From contig JABLXD010000003.1 in NCBI GenBank assembly GCA_013178285.1, positions 1-64,000 on the forward strand: DNA of 64,000 bases, given 5' to 3'. A program made the position numbers and the translations under genes. The notes below the pieces were generated by a model, which worked only from the letters and a program-made list of their open reading frames with translations, was not told the DNA's origin and ran no database searches. This DNA is from Methanofastidiosum sp. (GTDB lineage Archaea > Methanobacteriota_B > Thermococci > Methanofastidiosales > Methanofastidiosaceae). Below are positions 8,278 to 15,463 of this stretch, in pieces; positions within the stretch are counted from its first letter, which is position 1; each line of letters opens with the position of its first letter.

Positions 8278-8442
8278 TTAATACCTTCTTGGGTTTTTCT
8301 TTTGGTAACAATCCCTACAGTAGACAGGTCTTGTTCCATCTGGCTTGAATGGAACTTCAGTTTCCTTTCCACATTCTGCACATGTTACTTTGTGCATTTC
8401 ACGAGGAGGTCTATCGTATCCCCCTCTTCTTTCACCATACAT
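8278..8442 (-). CDS. Small CxxC-x17-CxxC zinc-binding protein
   Basis: A 54-residue protein with a basic, glycine/arginine-rich start ('MYGERRGGYDRPPREM') and one zinc-binding unit, 'CAEC', 17 residues, 'CRDC', ending in a basic 'YQKKNPRRY' tail. The 17-residue spacing matches a known family of tiny archaeal and bacterial proteins defined by this CxxC-x17-CxxC module. The flanking basic tails suggest RNA or nucleic-acid binding; the function is not established. AAAAGGAG lies upstream of the ATG. It sits between the ribosomal operon and the divergent TPR gene, with its own TATA box. Confidence 0.88.
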   Translation of the reverse strand: MYGERRGGYDRPPREMHKVTCAECGKETEVPFKPDGTRPVYCRDCYQKKNPRRY

Positions 8443-8498
8443 TTTAATTACTCCTTTTGTTTGGCCATTTCTGGCCCTAATTGTAACTTTGTTAGAGA

Positions 8499-8508
8499 GT
8501 ATATAAAG
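8499..8508 (-). promoter_or_regulatory. TATA box of the CxxC-x17-CxxC gene
   Basis: On the minus strand it reads CTTTATATAC, a near-ideal archaeal TATA box, predicting a start near 8479 and a leader of about 37 bases. Sequence-based inference. Confidence 0.55.
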
Positions 8509-8674
8509 TTGTCGATTTTAATTGATAAAATAAAATTTAATTATTAATCTCTTAAGATAATCTTTAGTATTATACATATAATTAAAACAAACTTAAATCT
8601 TTAATCAATACAATCATATAAACTAACGAATAATAAGTTTACAATTGTATAATATTTTAATATTTTGCAAAATA

Positions 8675-8684
8675 CTTATATACC
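8675..8684 (+). promoter_or_regulatory. TATA box of the zinc-ribbon/TPR gene
   Basis: CTTATATACC predicts a transcription start near 8704. That is downstream of the TTG at 8697, which argues for the TTG at 8727 as translation start of the TPR gene. Confidence 0.55.
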
Positions 8685-8726
8685 CTTTGATTCTATTTGG
8701 GACCAGATAGAACTGGATGTGTTATT

Positions 8727-9296
8727 TTGGAGACCATTACAAACTGTTTTAAATGCGGGACAAATCTTCCAGAAGAATCTAATTACTGTTTAAAATGTGG
8801 ATTCAAAATAAAAAACTCTCAAAGCGATAGTATATACTCTAAAGACACTTCTAGGAAAGATTCATATTATTATGAGAAAGCATCCCAAAAATTTTTTGTA
8901 TCAGGACTTTCATTTTTCAAATGCGGAGAATACTCTAAAGCCATTAATAAATTCACAAAGGCCATTGAATTAAAGAATGATTTTGCCGAGGCCCACTACC
9001 ACAGGGGGCAAGCCTATGTCAAAGAATCTAGATATGACGATGCAATAGATGATTTTACAAAGGCAATAGAAATTGACCCAGAGTTTAAAGATGCATATTT
9101 TCAGCGAGGCAACATATTTTTTGAGAGAGGATTTAAGGAAAGAGCACGACACGATTATGAAAAAATAATAGAAATTGATTTTGAAATAGCTTCTCAAGTT
9201 TATGATAAATTACACAATTTCATGGAGTCTTGGGTTAATAACATTGTAAGAAACAGAGAAGTTTTACCAGAAAATGATTTTGCAAACGACTCGTAA
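8727..9296 (+). CDS. Zinc-ribbon and tetratricopeptide-repeat protein
   Basis: The protein of about 189 residues has an N-terminal zinc ribbon ('NCFKCGTNLPEESNYCLKCG'), a polar linker, then about three TPR units between residues ~60 and 155, e.g. 'AINKFTKAIELKNDFAEAHY' followed by 'RGQAYVKESRYDDAIDDFTK'. TPRs form helical scaffolds for protein-protein contacts; the partner is unknown. There is no membrane segment. TTG 8727 is the likely start because the TTG at 8697 precedes the predicted transcription start. It ends two bases before the convergent nitroreductase stop. Confidence 0.8.
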   Translation: METITNCFKCGTNLPEESNYCLKCGFKIKNSQSDSIYSKDTSRKDSYYYEKASQKFFVSGLSFFKCGEYSKAINKFTKAIELKNDFAEAHYHRGQAYVKESRYDDAIDDFTKAIEIDPEFKDAYFQRGNIFFERGFKERARHDYEKIIEIDFEIASQVYDKLHNFMESWVNNIVRNREVLPENDFANDS

Positions 9297-9298
9297 TT

Positions 9299-9835
9299 TT
9301 ATATATTATATGTTCTCATCTTTTCGATTGATTTTCTATTTTTCTTTCTAGGCGAGTCTGCAGGGTATCCAACAGAAATAATAAGTGAAATTGATTTGTT
9401 TCTTGGTATTTTCAGAATTTTCTTAACATTCTTTTCATTAAAATATCCAAGGATACATGTACCAAGACCTTGTTCTGTAGCCATAAGGCAGAAGTGTGAT
9501 GCAGTAATCCCAGCATCCATTAGGGTATAGTCCCTCCCTTGTGCAAATCTCCCAAGAATTCCAGTTATAACTGGATTCTCATTCACTATGACAACAAGTA
9601 TAGGGGCATTTAGTGCAAATTTGTTAAATGAGGATACTTTGTCAAAAGTTTCCCTTGCAACACTCTCTTTTAATTTTGGATCGTCTATTACTATAAAGCT
9701 CCAAGGCTGAGCGTTAACAGCAGAAGGTGCAATTCTTGAAGCTTCAAGGCATCTCTCAATTTTTTCTCGCTCAACAGGCTCCTCAAGATACTTTCTACAG
9801 CTATATCTTTTTTCACAGAGTTCTAAAAAATCCAA
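9299..9835 (-). CDS. Nitroreductase-family FMN protein
   Basis: The 178-residue protein starts 'MDFLELCEKRYSCRKY' and has 'RIAPSAVNAQPWSFIVI' and 'MDAGITASHFCLMATEQGLG', hallmarks of FMN-dependent nitroreductases, which form homodimers and reduce substrates with NAD(P)H. The physiological substrate cannot be told from sequence. It directly follows the SdpI-like gene with no intergenic base, so they are cotranscribed. A second, more divergent family member lies at 28528-29040. Confidence 0.88.
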   Translation of the reverse strand: MDFLELCEKRYSCRKYLEEPVEREKIERCLEASRIAPSAVNAQPWSFIVIDDPKLKESVARETFDKVSSFNKFALNAPILVVIVNENPVITGILGRFAQGRDYTLMDAGITASHFCLMATEQGLGTCILGYFNEKNVKKILKIPRNKSISLIISVGYPADSPRKKNRKSIEKMRTYNI

Positions 9836-10474
9836 TTATTCACCTTTATGTTTTTTTCTATATTCAAGATACGAGTAAATCATAACTACTACAGATGAAG
9901 CTAAAACAGGGACAATAATTAGTACAAAAGCAATTCCTTTAAAGAATGCCCCAAAAAGAGCAATTATGCCTGATGCTTTGAACAACTTTCCACCAAGCTT
10001 GTGGGTCTTCTCCCAGACAACTTCGTCACTTATTGTCCATGGTGTTCTTATGCCCACAAAAAAGTTGCTCTTTGTTTTTTCTAAAACAACCCCCACATAA
10101 TATAAAAGCGCTCCGAAGGCAGGAGCCATCATCTGGACCATATTAAATTGATATCCAATTGCAGCCAATATTGAAAGTATGTATATGTAAAAAAGAAATC
10201 CCACCGTTATTAATGCTATTCCTTCGTAGTAATCTTTGAAAGCCTCTAGATTATTTTTTCTTGGTTCAAATTTTGGTAGATAGACAAAAAGAGCAAAAAT
10301 TCCAAATGATATCATTGGAAGCAAAAATAGCCCCCAGAATTTATCCATATATCCATCAATTTCTCCTTGGGCATTCCAATGTGTTGGCATAATATCAGGC
10401 ATATAGGCATAAGAAAATGCCCCAATAAAGAATGACAAAACGATGATAAGTAATGAAACATCATTTGCTTTCAT
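9836..10474 (-). CDS. SdpI/DUF1648-family membrane protein
   Basis: The 212-residue protein has about six hydrophobic segments. The N-terminal DUF1648 motif is 'MPDIMPTHWNAQGEIDGYMD'; the C-terminal SdpI-type motif is 'FFVGIRTPWTISDEVVWE' followed by 'THKLGGKLF'. In Bacillus, SdpI gives immunity to the SDP toxin and sequesters a repressor; most archaeal and bacterial homologues have no known function. It abuts the nitroreductase gene in a two-gene unit. Function here remains open. Confidence 0.85.
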   Translation of the reverse strand: MKANDVSLLIIVLSFFIGAFSYAYMPDIMPTHWNAQGEIDGYMDKFWGLFLLPMISFGIFALFVYLPKFEPRKNNLEAFKDYYEGIALITVGFLFYIYILSILAAIGYQFNMVQMMAPAFGALLYYVGVVLEKTKSNFFVGIRTPWTISDEVVWEKTHKLGGKLFKASGIIALFGAFFKGIAFVLIIVPVLASSVVVMIYSYLEYRKKHKGE

Positions 10475-10509
10475 GATGTGAAAAAAACAATCTAGTTTAA
10501 AAAGTTATT

Positions 10510-12297
10510 TTATTTTGGCCATTTGAGTTTATCATGTATTTTGTGGGATACATGTGAAATTTCCTCTTCAAACTCTTCTGCTATTTTGAATTTATCTTCG
10601 TCGTCACCAATATTCTTTGCAATTCTGTATGCTTTCAATAAGTCAGATTTAGTAATTATCCCTATAGTTTCTTTTGAAGATGGATCAATAACAAGTACCC
10701 TTCCACATTGTCTCTCATCCATTATACTCAAGACCTTTGGCACTCTATCATAGGGGCGGACATAGCTAGGCGGGGACATTGCGTCTCTAACTTTTAGAAA
10801 AGGTATCTTCTTACTATCTATATTTTTAACTTTACTGTTTGATATCATGCCTATAAGCTCTCCATCTTTTATAACTGGAAATCCAAGTTTTTTGTATTTT
10901 TTAACGTAGTCCCAGAATTTCTTTAGAGGCATGTCAGGCTCCATTGAGATAATATCCCCCGTCATAATATCCATTGCAGTGACATCAGAGAGATCTTTTG
11001 AGAAGGACTTAGTAGTTGATATTTTTTTATTGAGTTTTTCCATATATATTGAGCTTCTTCCTAAGAATAGAGCCGAAAACCCATAGCTCACAAAAACTGA
11101 GATCATTAGAGTGGGGATCATTGAATAATCTGAGCTCATCTCTGGTATCATTATTATGCATGTCAGAGGCACTTTAGCAACACTTGCAAAAAAAGCACCC
11201 ATACCTATAAGGGCATAAGCAGGCGGAGAACTAATTACATTTGGAGCAAAAATATCAAAAATTATCCCTAGTGCACCACCAAGCATTGCACCTAGGTATA
11301 AAGATGGAGAGAATATCCCTCCAGAAGCGCCTGAACCAAGCGTAAATGAAGTCGCCAAGAATTTTGCAAAAAATAGTAATATCAATAAAGTCAATCCAAT
11401 TTGCCCAGAGAGGGCCGCATTGATACCTTCAAATCCACCGCCCAAAACACCATATCCTACAAATGAAAATCCTACAAGCCCAGTTAGAAATCCTCCGATT
11501 GCTGGCTTAACGTAGAAAGGAATCTTAATCTTTTCAAATGAATCTTCAAAGAAATAAAATCCTTTAATATAAAAAAAGGAAACAATGCCCATTATTGCAC
11601 CGAGAAGCATATAGAATGGTATCTCTGCCGGATTAAAAGTAAAGGTGGCCGCCCTAATTGCAGATTCTGGCCCCAGAATAGTTCTTGCTATACTTACAGA
11701 TATTACTGAAGATAAGGCTATGGGGATTACACTTATTGGAGAAAAATTCGTGAGTATTAATTCAAGCCCAAATATAGTTCCTCCTAGAGGTGTATTAAAA
11801 GCTGCTGCAACCCCCGAAGAAAGACCACTCACGACCAATATTCTTTTCTTTTTCTCATCAAATTTAAAAAATTGGCCGAAGGTCGAACCCATAGAAGCTC
11901 CTATCTGGGCAATTGGACCTTCTCTGCCAGCACTGCCCCCGCTCCCTATAGTTATTGAGGATACAATAGTTTTGAAAAAAGCTACCCTTTTTCTTATATC
12001 ACTTTTATTTGCCATTACAGCATACATTACTTCAGGTACGCCATGGCCCTTAGATTCACTACAGTATTTGTATATAATTGGGCCAACTATAACACCGCCT
12101 ATTGCAGGAATGATAATAATGCTTAGTGCACCTAGAAATCCTCTTTGGAATATAATTTCAAAAAAATGCTTACTAAGCTCAATCATTTTACCGAATACAA
12201 TCGCACCAAGACCCGCAAATATTCCTAGAACTAAAGCGATTGCGTTTAGCTCTGCCCATTCTTTTAGATATCCGGTATTCTTAAAATGCATATTCAA
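10510..12297 (-). CDS. ClC-family chloride channel/antiporter with CBS pair
   Basis: The 595-residue protein has a ClC membrane domain (residues ~15-420) followed by two CBS domains (~440-575). Selectivity-filter motifs are visible: 'GSGGSAGREGPIAQIG' with the gating glutamate in GREGP, and 'LGSGASGGIFSPSLYLGAML'. CBS pairs usually bind adenine nucleotides and tune transport. Whether it is a channel or a Cl-/H+ exchanger cannot be decided here. It heads the accessory minus-strand block and is divergent from S19e. Confidence 0.93.
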   Translation of the reverse strand: MNMHFKNTGYLKEWAELNAIALVLGIFAGLGAIVFGKMIELSKHFFEIIFQRGFLGALSIIIIPAIGGVIVGPIIYKYCSESKGHGVPEVMYAVMANKSDIRKRVAFFKTIVSSITIGSGGSAGREGPIAQIGASMGSTFGQFFKFDEKKKRILVVSGLSSGVAAAFNTPLGGTIFGLELILTNFSPISVIPIALSSVISVSIARTILGPESAIRAATFTFNPAEIPFYMLLGAIMGIVSFFYIKGFYFFEDSFEKIKIPFYVKPAIGGFLTGLVGFSFVGYGVLGGGFEGINAALSGQIGLTLLILLFFAKFLATSFTLGSGASGGIFSPSLYLGAMLGGALGIIFDIFAPNVISSPPAYALIGMGAFFASVAKVPLTCIIMIPEMSSDYSMIPTLMISVFVSYGFSALFLGRSSIYMEKLNKKISTTKSFSKDLSDVTAMDIMTGDIISMEPDMPLKKFWDYVKKYKKLGFPVIKDGELIGMISNSKVKNIDSKKIPFLKVRDAMSPPSYVRPYDRVPKVLSIMDERQCGRVLVIDPSSKETIGIITKSDLLKAYRIAKNIGDDEDKFKIAEEFEEEISHVSHKIHDKLKWPK

Positions 12298-12344
12298 AAG
12301 GTATCTAATACATCATTTATAGCTTTTACGGAGAGTACACCAAA

Positions 12345-12357
12345 AAGCTTTAAAAAC
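12345..12357 (+). promoter_or_regulatory. TATA-like box of the S19e operon
   Basis: AAGCTTTAAAAAC predicts transcription starting near 12377, a few bases before the GAGGTGA ribosome-binding site of S19e. Inferred from sequence and spacing. Confidence 0.45.
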
Positions 12358-12398
12358 ATAACAATAATGCTTTTTTAATACCAAGAGAGGTGAGTATT

Positions 12399-12851
12399 AT
12401 TACAACAGTATATGATGTTCCTGCTGATATGCTAATTGACGGTGTTAAGGAAGAACTAAAAAATGACAAGAATATAACACCACCCCAGTGGGCAACTTTT
12501 GTTAAAACCGGATCATCAAGAGAGAAAGTTCCAGACCAGAATGACTGGTGGTATATAAGAGCGGCCTCTATAATGAGAAAGGTGTATGTATACGGTCCTG
12601 TAGGTGTTGAGACCTTGAGAGTCAACTATGGCAGTAAAAAGAATAGAGGCGTAAAACCTGAGAAGTTTACAAAATCATCTGGTGCGATAATAAGAAAGAT
12701 CTTTACACAGCTTGAAAAGGGCGGATACATAACAAAAGCTGAAAATGGAAGAATAATGTCCCCACAGGGAATGTCTCTTCTTGACAAAAAGGCTTCCGAA
12801 ATTAAGTCTAAAATAGAAGCAGATATACCTGAACTTAAAAAATACTACTAA
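12399..12851 (+). CDS. rps19e: 30S ribosomal protein S19e, probably starting at ATT
   Basis: About 150 residues with the S19e pattern 'TTVYDVPADMLI', 'PPQWATFVKTGSSREK', 'DWWYIRAASIMRKVY', 'GPVGVETLRVNYGSKKNRG' and 'SSGAIIRKIFTQLEKGGYI'. Homologues begin M-TTVYDVPAD, and here the codon at that methionine is ATT (12399). The strong Shine-Dalgarno GAGGTGA (12387-12393) leaves five bases before that ATT, exactly as L31e leaves five before its ATG. The only in-frame canonical codon, GTG 12390, lies inside the Shine-Dalgarno itself. I therefore favour ATT; GTG 12390 would add three residues. First gene of S19e-PDCD5-PP-loop. Confidence 0.92.
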   Translation: MTTVYDVPADMLIDGVKEELKNDKNITPPQWATFVKTGSSREKVPDQNDWWYIRAASIMRKVYVYGPVGVETLRVNYGSKKNRGVKPEKFTKSSGAIIRKIFTQLEKGGYITKAENGRIMSPQGMSLLDKKASEIKSKIEADIPELKKYY

Positions 12852-12860
12852 AGTGATTTT

Positions 12861-13190
12861 TTGTCTGATGATGCTGAAGCCATAAAGAGAAAGAAGTTAG
12901 AAGAACTTCAAAAACAAGCAATGGCAGATGAACAGGCTAAACAGCAGAAGACTGAATTTGAACTACAGAAGCAGCAAATAATGCGTGCCCTTCTAACTCC
13001 TGAAGCCAGGGAGAGACTTACTAGAGTAAAGATGGCCAGAAAAGAAGAAGGCGAACAAATAGAGCTCCTACTGATTCAGCTCTACCAAGCCGGAAAAATA
13101 ACAAAGCAAGTCGATGACGCAATGCTAAAACAGATACTGGAAAGGGCTCTTTTAAGCAACAAGAAGGAGTTTAAGATAAGAAGGATCTAG
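12861..13190 (+). CDS. DNA-binding protein of the PDCD5/TFAR19 family
   Basis: This 109-residue, highly charged helical protein has the PDCD5 core 'LLTPEARERLTRVKMARKEE' and 'QLYQAGKITKQVDDAMLKQI'. Archaeal members are small nucleic-acid-binding or ribosome-associated proteins; the eukaryotic homologue interacts with chaperonin. It starts at TTG 12861 with GTGAT upstream, nine bases after the S19e stop. S19e-PDCD5 adjacency is widespread in Archaea and supports a translation-linked role. Confidence 0.93.
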   Translation: MSDDAEAIKRKKLEELQKQAMADEQAKQQKTEFELQKQQIMRALLTPEARERLTRVKMARKEEGEQIELLLIQLYQAGKITKQVDDAMLKQILERALLSNKKEFKIRRI

Positions 13191-13195
13191 TCGTT

Positions 13196-13804
13196 ATGGA
13201 AACGGCTGTCTTATTTTCCGGGGGGAAGGACTCCTCCCTTACAAATATTTTTCTAAAAAAAATACTTCCGTGTAATATTACAAATTATACAATAACATTT
13301 GGTGTAAATTCTAACTGGAAGTATGCAGAAGAAACCGCCAAAGCACTTGAATTTCCGTTTAAACTTTTTGAAATTGATAAAGAACTACTTGAGAAGTCAG
13401 TAGATAGGATTGAAAAGGACGGATTTGCAAACGACGGGATAACTTTCCTTCATAAATGGGTCATTGAATCCTTCTTAGAAGATGTATCTGTTGATATTAT
13501 AGCAGACGGAACTAGAAGGGATGATAGAAGCCCAAGATTAGAGCTTTCTGATATGAGGCGAATTGAAGACAAATACGACGTATCCTATGTTGCGCCTCTC
13601 ATGGGAATAAGCTATAGAATTCTAAAGCCTATATGTCACTCCTTATTTATAATTGAAGAGGGACCAACTGATTTGATTAAAAAGAGTGATTATGAGTCTG
13701 AGATTAAGGATTTAATGAGGCAGAGGGGTCTTTACCCATACGATTATTTTCCAAAACACTCCCAGAGTAGAGTCATAGGTTATAAAGATAGGTACGCATT
13801 CTAA
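13196..13804 (+). CDS. PP-loop ATPase, asparagine synthase/N-type family
   Basis: The 202-residue protein begins with a PP-loop 'AVLFSGGKDSSLTNIFLKK' that adenylates substrates in tRNA-modifying and nucleotide-activating enzymes. Other visible blocks are 'IIADGTRRDDRSPRL' and a C-terminal 'YPYDYFPKHSQSRV'. Orthologues lie next to S19e and PDCD5 in many archaea and are annotated as alpha-hydrolase or asparagine-synthase-like. Context suggests tRNA or rRNA modification, unproven. It begins five bases after the PDCD5 stop. Confidence 0.88.
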   Translation: METAVLFSGGKDSSLTNIFLKKILPCNITNYTITFGVNSNWKYAEETAKALEFPFKLFEIDKELLEKSVDRIEKDGFANDGITFLHKWVIESFLEDVSVDIIADGTRRDDRSPRLELSDMRRIEDKYDVSYVAPLMGISYRILKPICHSLFIIEEGPTDLIKKSDYESEIKDLMRQRGLYPYDYFPKHSQSRVIGYKDRYAF

Positions 13805-13863
13805 GTCTTTTCATAGATTTTCCTATATCCTTTATCTTTTAGCATTTTTAATATTAATATATT

Positions 13864-13902
13864 TAGTTAAATGTTACCTTTATTGTTTAACATTATTAAC
13901 TA
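13864..13902. repeat. Imperfect inverted repeat upstream of the unknown gene at 13953
   Basis: The left arm 13864-13876 (TAGTTAAATGTTA) is complementary to the right arm 13888-13902 (TAACATTATTAACTA) apart from a two-base insertion, with an 11-base A/T-rich spacer. It sits 50-90 bases before the ATG at 13953, where a repressor or activator could bind. It could also simply be A/T-rich chance symmetry. Confidence 0.45.
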
Positions 13903-13952
13903 AAATGATTAACTATATCTTCTCATCAATTATCATAAATGGTGGTGATCAT

Positions 13953-14408
13953 ATGGCAATGTTTGATGGAACTTATGCAAAGTTAAAGAATCAGACGGAA
14001 CTTGAGATCCTAAAGACAATTAGAACTGCGCTCTACGAAGTTGGATATCCTGGTGGCAAGTACCTTGAGAAACTGCAGATAATTGCTGCCATATACCAGC
14101 TTTACAGGGCTAAGGATTTGGTCAGAGAGCTTCAAAAGAAAGGTGATTACCAGTTTAGAGATCTTATTACTTCCATTTATGTCGATATAGATGCACTTTC
14201 AAAAGAGTTTGAATTTTTGAGGGACCATCCTTCAGTTGAAAGATGCGACCTTGCTAGAGAAAAATTATTTGGAATTCGAGATAAAATGGTTCAACTCTCA
14301 AAAAATGTCGGTGTAACGGATGGAGAGATTTCAAATATCTTAAGAGACTATACTCCAAGACCAAATGAAGATCTTTCAAGTTACCGCAAGCAAACTTATA
14401 GAAGATAA
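13953..14408 (+). CDS. Unknown helical protein
   Basis: A 151-residue soluble protein rich in charged residues, predicted almost entirely helical ('ELEILKTIRTALYEVG', 'YLEKLQIIAAIYQLYRAKD', 'LAREKLFGIRDKMVQLSKN') with a polar, arginine-rich tail. I recognise no family or catalytic motif. ATG 13953 follows GGTGATC by two bases; ATG 13905 further upstream would add a hydrophobic stretch and overlap the inverted repeat. The gene is monocistronic with a possible operator upstream. A coiled-coil scaffold or small regulator is possible. Confidence 0.75.
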   Translation: MAMFDGTYAKLKNQTELEILKTIRTALYEVGYPGGKYLEKLQIIAAIYQLYRAKDLVRELQKKGDYQFRDLITSIYVDIDALSKEFEFLRDHPSVERCDLAREKLFGIRDKMVQLSKNVGVTDGEISNILRDYTPRPNEDLSSYRKQTYRR

Positions 14409-14449
14409 ATTCTTTTTCTGTTATTTTTATAATGATTTTTTAAAATAAT

Positions 14450-14669
14450 TATTGTCGCCCACCTAACTAACCCCGAAGTTCATCGTTCGGGTATCCTCTC
14501 TTCCTTCGGTAACTCTCGTGGTGGGCTGATCCCCATCATTGTAACCCCCGAATCATCTAAGCGATATGCCACATCACCGGGTGACCGTTGATAGGGTATT
14601 ACCCTTATATTTGCTGTTTCACTCATAGAAGAAAGATTTCCTCTCATGAACCCCTCGCTATAAGGGATA
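14450..14669 (-). ncRNA. Candidate structured non-coding RNA of unknown family
   Basis: About 220 nt visibly richer in G+C than the surroundings, without an ORF, between convergent genes. On the minus strand it begins near a CCC...GGG hairpin (14651-14666). A seven-base stem, GCCCACC (14520-14526) with GGTGGGC (14457-14463), encloses alternative hairpins CCCGAA/TTCGGG or CCGAAG/CTTCGG, and GACAA follows the stem. That last unit resembles one H/ACA guide hairpin: internal loops of 9-10 nt, ending 14-17 nt before ACA. The rest does not fit H/ACA. RNase P and SRP signature motifs are absent. A TATA box at 14688-14700 predicts a start near 14669. Confidence 0.6.
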
Positions 14670-14687
14670 AATAATAAAATTTATTTT

Positions 14688-14700
14688 GGTATAAATAGTT
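14688..14700 (-). promoter_or_regulatory. TATA box of the candidate ncRNA
   Basis: On the minus strand it reads AACTATTTATACC and overlaps the end of the PrsW-like gene. A start 25 bases downstream falls at about 14669, at the edge of the G+C-rich block. Confidence 0.45.
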
Positions 14701-15463
14701 ACCTATTGAATTTAAATCCACATTCTGGACAGAAGTTTGATGCTAACAAAACTTCCTTTTTGCATTTTGGGCATTTGAAATTGTAATAATCTGATGGCTT
14801 GAATGGCGATGCAGAAGACATCTCCCCAAGTCTTTTTGTCAGGAAGTATACAAGAATAATTAGTAGAGGGATAAATAAGAATGCAAGTATAGTCTGTGTG
14901 AACAAGACAAAATTGAAAAGTCCGTGCGAGAATGCAGCTATTGCAAGACCTTTAAAGACAAGGTTATTGTTTTTAGGAACTGAGAACTTAGCTTTCCCTA
15001 CGTAGTACCCTACTATCCCAGAAAATCCTGCATGACCAAGACAACCTGTTATCGCCCTCATTAGGATTAGTGAAGCACCGAACTGAGAGATGTACATAAA
15101 ATTTTCAAAAGTTGCAAATCCTAGCGCTGCTACAACTGAATATATCATTGCATCTATAGGCTCATCAAATTCCTTTGACTTCAAGGCATAAATCCTCATG
15201 GCCAAATACTTGGATATCTCCTCTACAGGACCTATTACAAAAAATGCTGCAAAGAAAAGTAAAAGGACTCCGGCCTGATCAATTGAAAATGGTATCAGCA
15301 AAGTGTTTAGTATGCCTGCTGGGATAGTTGCAATTATTCCAAGAATAAATGTAATTATAATTATCTTTCTCGGTTCTGGCTCAAATTTATCCTTTTTATA
15401 GAAGAACCATACCCAGAGCAAACCTGGAGCAAATGCAATTGCAAGGAGCGTTATTGGATCCAT
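14699..15463 (-). CDS. PrsW-family intramembrane protease with C-terminal zinc ribbon
   Basis: The 254-residue protein has seven or eight membrane segments. The family's glutamic motif is 'FVIGPVEEISKYLAMR' (EExxK), followed by 'PIDAMIYSVVAALGFATFEN' and the histidine blocks 'GCLGHAGFSGIVGYYVG' and 'AAFSHGLFNFVLF'. PrsW in Bacillus cleaves an anti-sigma factor; archaeal targets are unknown. The last 25 residues carry a rubredoxin-like zinc ribbon ('CPKCKKEV' and 'FCPECGFKF'), presumably cytoplasmic. It is translationally adjacent to the DUF4389 gene, with no intergenic base. Confidence 0.87.
   Translation of the reverse strand: MDPITLLAIAFAPGLLWVWFFYKKDKFEPEPRKIIIITFILGIIATIPAGILNTLLIPFSIDQAGVLLLFFAAFFVIGPVEEISKYLAMRIYALKSKEFDEPIDAMIYSVVAALGFATFENFMYISQFGASLILMRAITGCLGHAGFSGIVGYYVGKAKFSVPKNNNLVFKGLAIAAFSHGLFNFVLFTQTILAFLFIPLLIILVYFLTKRLGEMSSASPFKPSDYYNFKCPKCKKEVLLASNFCPECGFKFNR

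Larger units (their letters stand above)
8443..8726. other. Divergent intergenic region with two promoters
   Basis: About 280 bases without a gene. It is very A/T-rich and holds a TATA box for the minus-strand zinc-finger gene at 8499-8508 and one for the plus-strand TPR gene at 8675-8684. I see no tRNA, repeat or further ORF in it. Confidence 0.6.

Noticed and set aside
8697-8726. TTG 8697 as start of the zinc-ribbon/TPR protein
   Set aside because: The TATA box at 8675-8684 predicts transcription starting after this codon; TTG 8727 is closer to the zinc ribbon.
11645-12322. Long plus-strand ORF opposite the ClC gene
   Set aside because: Its sequence is the antisense shadow of a strongly conserved ClC coding region; no ribosome-binding site or homology is apparent.
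14450-14669. RNase P RNA or SRP RNA in the G+C-rich intergenic block
   Set aside because: GAGGAAA and AGGGGUUCAUGAG resemble pieces of RNase P RNA, but the order is wrong and the P4 strands and ACAGAA motif are missing. The SRP helix-8 motif GGAAGGAAGCAGC is absent.
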